Below are positions 1 through 4,902 of a stretch of 5,797 bases of DNA, piece by piece. Source of the stretch: Chlorobium sp. (GTDB lineage Bacteria; Bacteroidota; Chlorobiia; Chlorobiales; Chlorobiaceae); NCBI GenBank assembly GCA_028277225.1, contig JANQHB010000061.1:1-5797 (forward strand). The letters run 5' to 3'. The position numbers and the translations under genes are program-made. The notes below the pieces were generated by a model. The model made no database searches, was not told where the DNA came from, and saw only the letters and a list, made by a program, of their open reading frames with translations. Numbering within the stretch: the stretch's first letter is position 1; every line of letters starts with the position of its first letter.

Positions 1-91
1 GGTATTGGGTATTGGGTATTGGGTATTGGGTATTGGGTATTGGGTATTGGGTATTGGGTATTGGGTATTGGGTATTGGGTATTGGGTATTG
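1..91. repeat. Perfect 7-bp tandem array (GGTATTG)x13
   Basis: Thirteen uninterrupted copies of GGTATTG run from the first base of the window to 91, and the array then breaks into GGGCAAG. It begins at the window edge, so the true copy number may be higher. No gene covers it. Perfect identity over 13 units suggests recent slippage expansion or contraction, so copy number may vary between strains. It belongs to the same class of heptamer-phased repeat seen elsewhere in the window, although the unit sequence differs. Confidence 0.97.
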
Positions 92-136
92 GGGCAAGAT
101 AGTTTTTCGGATGAACGAAGCAACAGGAAAGACAAT

Positions 137-168
137 TGTTGAGATGTTGAGTTGTTGAACTGTTGCAA
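137..168. repeat. Degenerate 8-bp tandem repeat (TGTTGAGA-like x4)
   Basis: Four consecutive octamers share the core TGTTG: TGTTGAGA, TGTTGAGT, TGTTGAAC and TGTTGCAA. The sequence lies in the gene-free region downstream of gltX. No function is visible. It looks like another short-period intergenic repeat, decayed more than the array at 1-91. Confidence 0.7.
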
Positions 169-190
169 TGCGGATACATTGAAAGGCATT

Positions 191-223
191 TTATAGGTCC
201 TATGGGTCCTATATGACCTATAA
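191..223. repeat. 9-bp tandem repeat within an inverted repeat
   Basis: Three 9-bp units run from 194 to 220: TAGGTCCTA, TGGGTCCTA and TATGACCTA. The ends form a perfect 9-bp inverted repeat, with TTATAGGTC at 191-199 and GACCTATAA at 215-223, around a 15-nt loop. It could fold as a hairpin in RNA or single-stranded DNA. It lacks a T-tract, so I do not call it a terminator. Confidence 0.65.
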
Positions 224-246
224 GTTTCAGCCATCAACGACCTCGT

Positions 247-273
247 ACGGGCGGGTTTGAAACCCGCCCCTAC
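247..273. repeat. Palindromic hairpin repeat, copy A (ACGGGC...GCCCCTAC)
   Basis: GGGCGGGTTT at 249-258 and AAACCCGCCC at 260-269 form a perfect 10-bp stem around a single base. The hairpin is framed by ACGGGC at 247-252 and GCCCCTAC at 266-273. The same frame recurs at 325-352 and 2159-2185 with different stem cores, so this is one member of a REP-like intergenic palindrome family. No T-tract follows on either strand. Confidence 0.8.
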
Positions 274-310
274 AATTTACTTCCCTTACTCCGGCGAAAC
301 GAAGTGAGCT

Positions 311-324
311 ACTCCCAACTCCCC
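311..324. repeat. Two-unit heptamer (ACTCCCA ACTCCCC)
   Basis: Two adjacent 7-bp units, ACTCCCA and ACTCCCC, lie directly before hairpin copy B. On its own this is weak. It is listed because it shares the 7-bp phase of the other intergenic repeats. Confidence 0.4.
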
Positions 325-352
325 ACGGGCAGGCACGGGGGCCTGCCCCTAC
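325..352. repeat. Palindromic hairpin repeat, copy B (ACGGGC...GCCCCTAC)
   Basis: GGGCAGGC at 327-334 pairs perfectly with GCCTGCCC at 341-348 across a 6-nt loop. The flanking frame, ACGGGC at 325-330 and GCCCCTAC at 345-352, matches copies A and C. In the gltX transcript this hairpin lies about 30 nt past the stop codon, so it may stabilise the mRNA 3' end or assist termination, but no T-tract follows. Its right end merges into the CTCAG heptamers at 352-380. Confidence 0.8.
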
Positions 353-380
353 TCATTGCTCAGCACTCAGTACTCAGAAC
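352..380. repeat. CTCAG-type heptamer array next to the gltX stop codon
   Basis: Four 7-bp units run CTCATTG, CTCAGCA, CTCAGTA and CTCAGAA, followed by C. On the minus strand, the sense strand of gltX, this reads GTTCTGA GTACTGA GTGCTGA, related to the GTTCTTG unit downstream of ftsH. The array begins 4 bp after the gltX stop codon. Confidence 0.75.
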
Positions 381-384
381 TTCC

Positions 385-1947
385 TTAATCCCTGATCACT
401 ATCGTTCTGGTGCCGGGATCGTCCGGGCCTGAGCCGGGGGCTTTTACTTTTTCCACGCCTTTTTTCAGGCGCCGAACAACGGTTTCCTTGCCAAACACTT
501 CGAGCATATGGTAAAGACTGGGACCGAATCCGACACCGGATGTCAGAATTCTCAAGGGATGGATGAGAAAGGCCGGTTTTTTTCCTTTTGGCCCTACAAA
601 TTCCTTGAGCAGGGTTTCAAGATTTTCAGCGCTGAAATCGTCAGTAGCCTCGAGAAGATCGATAAATTCGAGAAGAATGTCATTGGTATCTTCCTTCCAT
701 CGCTTCGCCACCGCTTTTTCCTCGTATTCCACCGGATCGAAGAAAAAATAGGTGGAAAACGTTACGACTTCATGCTCAAAATCGACCCGCTCTCTCATCA
801 GTTCGATAACCTTGCCGAGATAGTCGTCGCCCTGTATGCGATCGACATCCATTTCTGTAGGGCTTTTTTCGAGTTCGGCTTCAAGTACAGGCCTGATCGT
901 TTCGATGATCGCTTCGAGGGGACGCTCCTTGATATACTGTTTTTCCAACCATCCAAGCTTGTCGATATTGAAAACCGCTCCTGCCTTGCCGACCCTTTCG
1001 AGGCTGAAGGTCTTTACGAGGTCTTTCAGGTCATACACTTCCCTTTCCGAGCCTTCACCCTCGTTCCATCCCAGAAGAGCGACAAAGTTCAGGATAGCCT
1101 CGGGACTGTAACCCTTCCTGAAAAAATCTTCAACAGCGACATCACCCTGCCGTTTACTGAGCTTCGAGCGGTCAGGATTGAGCAGCAACGGCAGATGAGC
1201 CGTCTTTGGCGGTTCCCAGCCGAAAAATTCGTAGAGCAGAAGATGTTTCGGCATGGATGAAAGCCACTCCTCTCCCCTGATCACATGAGTGATCTCCATA
1301 AGATGATCATCGATCACACTCGCAAAGTGATAGGTCGGAAATCCATCCGACTTCATCAGGACCTGATCGTCAACAGTCGCAGAATCAAACTCGACCGGAC
1401 CCCGCACCAGGTCGTCGAACATGATGGAAATGTAATCAGGCACTCTCATGCGAACCACGTATGGGTCACCTTCATCAAGCTTTTTCTTTATTTCGCTTTC
1501 AGGCATCGAACCACCCATGTTTTCGGGCAGCCATTTCCGGTTATATTTCGGCTGAAGCCCCTGCTTCATCTGCAGTTTCCGGTTTTCCTCAAGCTCCCCG
1601 GCTGTTGAAAAACAGTAATAGGCCTGCTTTTGATCCAGCAGCTGCTTACAATAGTTTGTATAGATATCAAGCCTTTCAGACTGGACATAGGGGCCGAAAT
1701 TACCTCCATGCAGAAAACTTTCATCCGGAACGATCCCGGTCATTTCAAGCGTTTGCAACAGGTTTTTGTCAGCGCCTTCGACTTTACGTGCCTGATCGGT
1801 ATCTTCGATCCTCACGATGAAGTCACCATTCATTTTCTTCGCAAAGATATAGTTGTAGAGGGCGGTACGTAATCCTCCAACATGAAGATACCCCGTAGGT
1901 GAAGGGGCAAACCTCGTTCTTACCCGCTGAACCTGAGTTGTCTGCAT
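385..1947 (-). CDS. gltX: Glutamyl-tRNA synthetase
   Basis: This class I aminoacyl-tRNA synthetase attaches glutamate to tRNA-Glu in the cytoplasm. In phototrophs the product also feeds tetrapyrrole synthesis through glutamyl-tRNA. The 520-residue protein opens with the Rossmann-fold signature RFAPSPTGYLHVGG (residues 12-25, HIGH-type motif LHVGG) followed by RIEDTD (46-51). The KMSKS-type loop SKLSKRQGDVAVEDF lies at 261-275. Residues from about 330 onward form the helical anticodon-binding region. Only isolated cysteines (100, 112) lie in the region where some relatives bind zinc, so no Cys-x-Cys site is evident. The ATG at 1945-1947 is the only methionine before the catalytic motif and has no clear Shine-Dalgarno sequence. 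The tail after about residue 500 is rich in Gly, Pro and Asp and looks atypical. Whether the enzyme also charges tRNA-Gln cannot be judged from sequence. It is divergent from ftsH. Confidence 0.97.
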   Translation of the reverse strand: MQTTQVQRVRTRFAPSPTGYLHVGGLRTALYNYIFAKKMNGDFIVRIEDTDQARKVEGADKNLLQTLEMTGIVPDESFLHGGNFGPYVQSERLDIYTNYCKQLLDQKQAYYCFSTAGELEENRKLQMKQGLQPKYNRKWLPENMGGSMPESEIKKKLDEGDPYVVRMRVPDYISIMFDDLVRGPVEFDSATVDDQVLMKSDGFPTYHFASVIDDHLMEITHVIRGEEWLSSMPKHLLLYEFFGWEPPKTAHLPLLLNPDRSKLSKRQGDVAVEDFFRKGYSPEAILNFVALLGWNEGEGSEREVYDLKDLVKTFSLERVGKAGAVFNIDKLGWLEKQYIKERPLEAIIETIRPVLEAELEKSPTEMDVDRIQGDDYLGKVIELMRERVDFEHEVVTFSTYFFFDPVEYEEKAVAKRWKEDTNDILLEFIDLLEATDDFSAENLETLLKEFVGPKGKKPAFLIHPLRILTSGVGFGPSLYHMLEVFGKETVVRRLKKGVEKVKAPGSGPDDPGTRTIVIRD

Positions 1948-1987
1948 AATTAATAACGTTCAACTAGAAGCTTTTGACTGAAAACGT

Positions 1988-2059
1988 CCCGAAAAAGCCA
2001 GTTATGAACTGTATGTTCCATTGCCCGGAAACGACAAGCTGCCAGAGCATTTTTTCGGG
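1988..2059 (-). promoter_or_regulatory. Possible structured leader upstream of gltX
   Basis: CCCGAAAAA at 1988-1996 is a perfect 9-bp inverted match to TTTTTCGGG at 2051-2059. Inside lies a small stem, CAGTT at 1999-2003 with AACTG at 2007-2011. On the gltX sense strand the outer stem ends about 40 nt before the start codon, so it could form in the 5' leader if transcription starts beyond 2059. No known leader motif is recognised and the loop is long (54 nt), so this is only a candidate. Confidence 0.3.
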
Positions 2060-2113
2060 TATATAAAGGCAATGAATTTAACCTAAATCAAGCGTTTCAA
2101 CAAATGCGGGATA

Positions 2114-2151
2114 GTGAATCACCATTCACGACTTACGCTCCTTCCTGCCTG
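2114..2151. repeat. Heptamer-phased sequence with small inverted repeat
   Basis: From 2117 the sequence divides into 7-bp steps: AATCACC, ATTCACG, ACTTACG, CTCCTTC and CTGCCTG. GTGAAT at 2114-2119 and ATTCAC at 2124-2129 form a 6-bp stem with a 4-nt loop. The units are degenerate, and the phase is clear only for the first three. Confidence 0.45.
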
Positions 2152-2158
2152 ACACATC

Positions 2159-2185
2159 ACGGGCAACCGCAAGGGTCGCCCCTAC
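2159..2185. repeat. Palindromic hairpin repeat, copy C (ACGGGC...GCCCCTAC)
   Basis: GGGCAACC at 2161-2168 pairs with GGTCGCCC at 2174-2181 with one mismatch, across a 5-nt loop. The mismatch becomes a G-U pair if the minus strand is transcribed. The same ACGGGC and GCCCCTAC frame is found in copies A and B. Heptamers of the CTCAG/AACTAAG type begin 8 bp after its right end. Confidence 0.75.
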
Positions 2186-2193
2186 ATTCTTTC

Positions 2194-2263
2194 CACTCAG
2201 AACTAAGAACCAAGAACTGAGAACTATTCTTCCTGTTACCTATTCCCCATTACCTACTTACCT
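2194..2263. repeat. Degenerate heptamer array, about 10 units
   Basis: A 70-bp stretch keeps a 7-bp phase: CACTCAG, AACTAAG, AACCAAG, AACTGAG, AACTATT, CTTCCTG, TTACCTA, TTCCCCA, TTACCTA and CTTACCT. The 26 bp at 2201-2226 are identical to 4818-4843 on the right side of the four-helix-bundle gene. Relative to the (GTTCTTG)n array after ftsH it is inverted, so ftsH is also flanked by inverted copies of this heptamer. It lies upstream of the likely ftsH promoter. Confidence 0.8.
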
Positions 2264-2306
2264 GACGCTCTGCGCCGTCCAAAATACCACAACAATCATA
2301 AACTTT

Positions 2307-2334
2307 TTGCGCTCCTCTAAAGTTATCTTTTAAT
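2307..2334 (+). promoter_or_regulatory. Weak candidate sigma-70-type promoter for ftsH
   Basis: TTGCGC at 2307-2312 and TTTAAT at 2329-2334 are separated by 16 bp. The second hexamer matches TATAAT at five of six positions, while the first matches TTGACA only in its TTG. This would place transcription start near 2341 and give a leader of about 45 nt. The region is AT-rich, so a chance match is quite possible. Confidence 0.3.
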
Positions 2335-2385
2335 TACTTTTAACATCGAGCGTTACCTTATTACACCAATTGAATACTATCCTGT

Positions 2386-4365
2386 ATGGCCGAGAAAGAA
2401 GGCAGAAAACGACAAACACCCGACAAATTCAAACCTGTTAAAGGCCAGGATTCCGATTCAGGCGGATGGTTCGGCGGGGGCGACAGCGGTGAAGCCCCGA
2501 AAGAACGGTTTCCAAAGATCCTGATCTACATCATGATCTTCCTGGCATTCATCTTTGTGTTCCAGCGATTTTTCACCCAGGATAACACGAAGGAAGTCAC
2601 CTATAACGAATACAGGAAAGTTCTGGCCCAGGATCAGATCGTTTCGATCACGGTAGAAACCGCAGGTGACAGATCGGCCCTCCTCAAGGGTGTCCTGAAA
2701 ACCCTCCTTACGATACAGCTCGTGGACGGTTCCACGGCGATGGTTGACAAGTTTGTCACCCGGATACCGGATTTCACCGTTGAACAGGCAGACATTCTTG
2801 CAGAAAAAGGTATAGAAGTCAAAGTCATCGAAAGTTCGAACGATTTCAACAACTTCCTCATCCTGTTTGCCCCCTGGCTTATATTCGCAGCCATCTACTT
2901 TTTCATTTTCCGGCGCATGTCCATGCAAAACGGGGGCATGCAGAAAAACATCTTTGCCTTCGGCAAAAGCAGGGCCAAGCTGATGAGCGATTTCGATGTA
3001 AAAATCACGTTTGAAGATGTCGCCGGTGTCGATGAAGCCGTCGAGGAACTGAAAGAAACGGTTGATTTTCTCATGCAGCCGGAACGCTATGAACAGATCG
3101 GCGGCAAAATACCCAAGGGTGTCCTTCTTCTCGGGCCTCCGGGAACAGGAAAAACGCTCCTTGCCAAGGCCATTGCCGGTGAAGCAAAGGTGCCGTTTTT
3201 TTCAATTTCGGGTGCAGACTTTGTTGAAATGTTCGTGGGCGTCGGTGCCGCCAGAGTACGCGACCTGTTCGAAACAGCAAAGAAAAACGCACCATGCATT
3301 GTTTTTATAGACGAAATCGACGCTGTTGGACGCAGCAGGGGCGCTGGTCTCGGAGGAGGACATGACGAGCGCGAACAGACCCTCAACCAGCTTCTTGTGG
3401 AAATGGACGGTTTTACGACAAAGGATAACGTCATTCTCATCGCCGCGACAAACCGTCCCGACGTTCTGGATACGGCACTCCTGAGGCCCGGCAGGTTCGA
3501 CCGGCAGATCACGATTGATAAACCAGATATCCGCGGAAGAGTTGCCATTCTGAAAATCCATGCCCGTAAAACGCCTCTCGCCCCGGATGTAGACCTGGAA
3601 AAAGTAGCACAGAGCACCCCGGGATTTTCAGGTGCCGATCTGGCAAACCTTATCAACGAAGCGGCCCTCCTTGCTTCCAGGGAAGGACGAAAGGATATCT
3701 CCAGAGCCAATTTCGATGAAGCAAGGGATAAAATACTCATGGGTCCCGAACGGCGGAGCATGTATATCTCGGATGAACAGAAAAGAATCACGGCATACCA
3801 TGAATCCGGGCATGTTCTGGTTGCAAAATTCACCGAGGGTTCCGATCCCATTCACAAGGTCACCATTATCCCCCGGGGACGGTCACTCGGCCTGACAGCC
3901 TACCTTCCCGAGGAAGACCGCTATACCCAGGACCGCGAAAACCTCATCGCCATGATCACCTACGCCCTGGGAGGCAGAGCGGCCGAGAAACTTATCTTCA
4001 ACAAAACCAGCACCGGCGCTGAAAATGACATCCAGCGGGCTACCGAGATCGCTCGTAAAATGGTCAGGAACTGGGGGATGAGCGAAAAACTCGGACCGAT
4101 CAACTACGGTGACGGCCACAAGGAGGTGTTCCTGGGCAAGGATTATTCTCATGTCCGGGAATACAGTGAGGAAACTGCTCTGCAGATCGATGTGGAAGTG
4201 CGTAACATCGTGATGGAATGCATGGAAAACGCCAAACGCATCCTTCAGGAAAAAAAGAACCTCCTCGATGCCCTTGCAGAAGCTCTTATAGAAAAAGAAA
4301 TCCTGAACAGCAAGGAGATAGACGCAATTATCGAAGCCGGCGAAGGGGCGGCAACGGCGTTGTAG
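2386..4365 (+). CDS. ftsH: ATP-dependent zinc metalloprotease FtsH
   Basis: FtsH is a hexameric inner-membrane AAA+ protease that unfolds and degrades misfolded membrane proteins and some regulatory proteins. The 659-residue protein has a hydrophilic Gly/Asp-rich N-terminal segment (1-42), a first membrane helix (about 43-61), a periplasmic domain (about 62-156) and a second membrane helix (about 157-175). The AAA+ domain follows: Walker A GPPGTGKT (250-257), pore loop FVG (283-285), Walker B IVFIDEID (305-312), and a second region of homology with NRPDVLDTALLRPGRFD (356-372) that includes the arginine fingers. The peptidase domain carries the zinc motif HESGH (472-476), with D548 in GAENDIQ as the likely third ligand. 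Serine in HESGH replaces the commoner alanine at a non-ligand position. All catalytic residues are present, so it should be active. There is no Shine-Dalgarno sequence before the ATG, but no later start would keep the first membrane helix. Confidence 0.98.
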   Translation: MAEKEGRKRQTPDKFKPVKGQDSDSGGWFGGGDSGEAPKERFPKILIYIMIFLAFIFVFQRFFTQDNTKEVTYNEYRKVLAQDQIVSITVETAGDRSALLKGVLKTLLTIQLVDGSTAMVDKFVTRIPDFTVEQADILAEKGIEVKVIESSNDFNNFLILFAPWLIFAAIYFFIFRRMSMQNGGMQKNIFAFGKSRAKLMSDFDVKITFEDVAGVDEAVEELKETVDFLMQPERYEQIGGKIPKGVLLLGPPGTGKTLLAKAIAGEAKVPFFSISGADFVEMFVGVGAARVRDLFETAKKNAPCIVFIDEIDAVGRSRGAGLGGGHDEREQTLNQLLVEMDGFTTKDNVILIAATNRPDVLDTALLRPGRFDRQITIDKPDIRGRVAILKIHARKTPLAPDVDLEKVAQSTPGFSGADLANLINEAALLASREGRKDISRANFDEARDKILMGPERRSMYISDEQKRITAYHESGHVLVAKFTEGSDPIHKVTIIPRGRSLGLTAYLPEEDRYTQDRENLIAMITYALGGRAAEKLIFNKTSTGAENDIQRATEIARKMVRNWGMSEKLGPINYGDGHKEVFLGKDYSHVREYSEETALQIDVEVRNIVMECMENAKRILQEKKNLLDALAEALIEKEILNSKEIDAIIEAGEGAATAL

Positions 4366-4373
4366 AGCAAGGA

Positions 4374-4429
4374 GTTCTTGGTTCTTGGTTCTTGGTTCTT
4401 GGTTCTTGGTTCTTGGTTCTTGGTTCTTA
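4374..4429. repeat. (GTTCTTG)x7 plus GTTCTTA tandem array, left arm of S23 unit
   Basis: Seven perfect GTTCTTG units (4374-4422) are followed by GTTCTTA (4423-4429). The array starts 8 bp after the ftsH stop codon and ends 18 bp before the start of the four-helix-bundle gene. Its reverse complement matches the heptamers at 4818-4852 and 2201-2226. It lies in the 3' untranslated region of ftsH and may lie in the leader of the next gene. Confidence 0.97.
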
Positions 4430-4851
4430 GTGTCAAGATGAGTTAACATGAGTAAGATTCAGAAGTTTGAGGACTTAGTGGCTTGGCAGAAGGCTCGTGA
4501 ACTTACTCAGGCTATCTATGCTGTTACAAATATTGGTGCATTTTCCAAAGACTACAGTTTACGTGATCAGATCCGCCGTGCATCAGTTTCAATAATGTCA
4601 AATATCGCTGAAGGATTCGGCAGGGGTTCCATGAATGAATTTCATCAATTTCTTGTGGTTTCAAGGGCATCATGCGCTGAAGTTCAATCTCAACTATATG
4701 TCGCTCTTGATGTTGGATATATTGATCAAACAACGTTTAAAAAACTGAGCGATAATGCAAATGAGACAGCAAGGGTCATTAGTGCGCTACGTACTTCAGT
4801 AGACAAACAGCGGAAATAACTAAGAACCAAGAACTGAGAACTAAGAACTGA
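4399..4851 (+). other. IVS-like unit: S23-family gene enclosed by a potential 33-bp RNA stem
   Basis: Positions 4399-4431 can pair with 4819-4851 in the plus-strand RNA over 33 consecutive positions: 28 Watson-Crick and 5 G-U pairs (4415/4835, 4414/4836, 4408/4842, 4401/4849, 4400/4850). The innermost 16 pairs (4416-4431 with 4819-4834) are exact. The 387-nt loop holds the whole gene, and the stem closes on the last base of the stop codon. S23-family proteins were first known from intervening sequences in 23S rRNA that are bounded by inverted ends and cut out by RNase III. The similarity in layout is my inference. No target-site duplication or transposase is seen. Confidence 0.5.
4448..4819 (+). 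CDS. Four-helix-bundle protein, S23 / 23S rRNA intervening-sequence family
   Basis: This 123-residue protein shows the family pattern throughout: FEDLVAWQKARELTQAIY near the N-terminus (7-24), then SLRDQIRRASVSIMSNIAEG (37-56), then EFHQFLVVSRASCAEVQSQL (64-83), then a final helix. Relatives are small oligomeric helical bundles found in 23S rRNA intervening sequences, as free-standing genes, and as the Avd accessory protein of diversity-generating retroelements. No reverse transcriptase or variable repeat is present here, so an Avd role is unlikely. The molecular function of free-standing members is not established. By hand count the gene is about 40% G+C, against roughly 50% in sampled ftsH lines, which suggests acquisition. 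The start ATG follows a two-codon out-of-frame ATGAGTTAA at 4438-4446 and has no clear Shine-Dalgarno sequence. Heptamer arrays hug both ends. Confidence 0.9.
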   Translation: MSKIQKFEDLVAWQKARELTQAIYAVTNIGAFSKDYSLRDQIRRASVSIMSNIAEGFGRGSMNEFHQFLVVSRASCAEVQSQLYVALDVGYIDQTTFKKLSDNANETARVISALRTSVDKQRK

Positions 4852-4852
4852 A
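4818..4852. repeat. Degenerate heptamer array, right arm of S23 unit
   Basis: Five 7-bp units run AACTAAG, AACCAAG, AACTGAG, AACTAAG and AACTGAA, starting inside the stop codon of the four-helix-bundle gene. Reverse-complemented, they match the GTTCTTG array on the other side of that gene, differing only by C-to-T and A-to-G changes through 4851. The first 26 bp are identical to 2201-2226. Confidence 0.9.
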
Positions 4853-4887
4853 AAAAAGGCGCCTTGCGGCAGGTTAACGTTTTACCT

Positions 4888-4891
4888 GGAG
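4888..4891 (+). promoter_or_regulatory. Ribosome binding site (GGAG) supporting the TauE/SafE-like start
   Basis: GGAG lies 11 nt before the ATG at 4903 and 5 nt before an in-frame TTG at 4897. It is the only clear Shine-Dalgarno-like sequence before a gene in this window. It argues against the upstream in-frame TTG at 4864, which would precede it. Confidence 0.55.
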
Positions 4892-4902
4892 ATATATTGA
4901 TC

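Larger units (their letters stand above)
1948..2385. other. Divergent gltX-ftsH intergenic region
   Basis: This 438-bp gap between divergent start codons must hold the promoters of both genes. No RNA gene or credible reading frame was seen. The gltX side (1948-2110) is AT-rich and contains a possible leader hairpin. The middle (2114-2263) is almost entirely short repeats: a small GTGAAT/ATTCAC inverted repeat, a hairpin of the ACGGGC family and long 7-bp-phased stretches. The final 100 bp before ftsH is AT-rich and is the likely ftsH promoter region. Confidence 0.8.

Noticed and set aside
1..91. CRISPR array
   Set aside because: The units are 7 bp with no spacers, and no cas genes are visible. 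It is a simple tandem repeat.
508..1260. 250-codon plus-strand open frame opposite gltX
   Set aside because: It lies wholly antisense to gltX, whose catalytic motifs are intact, and its translation resembles no family I know. It is a shadow of gltX codon use.
3087..3851. 254-codon minus-strand open frame opposite ftsH
   Set aside because: It is antisense to the AAA+ domain of ftsH. The Arg/Ser-rich product is typical of a shadow frame.
4218..4449. Plus- and minus-strand frames encoding periodic peptides across the GTTCTTG array
   Set aside because: A 7-bp repeat is not a multiple of three, so it cycles through all frames and encodes a 7-residue periodic peptide wherever no stop occurs. The frames overlap the ftsH 3' end and look non-coding.
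4448..4819. Avd accessory protein of a diversity-generating retroelement
   Set aside because: The fold family is related, but there is no reverse transcriptase, template repeat or variable repeat in the window.
4369..4859. AAGG at both outer edges of the S23 unit as a target-site duplication
   Set aside because: A 4-bp match whose right copy sits in an A-run is not significant.
4850..4873. Minus-strand intrinsic terminator (short GCC-GCAA-GGC stem and AAGGCGCCTT palindrome before a T-run)
   Set aside because: The stem is only 3-4 bp, and there is no minus-strand gene to terminate here. The A-run on the plus strand may simply be degenerate repeat.
4864..4902. TTG start at 4864 for the TauE/SafE-like gene
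   Set aside because: It would add 13 residues before the membrane helix and would place the only good ribosome binding site inside the gene. ATG 4903 fits better.
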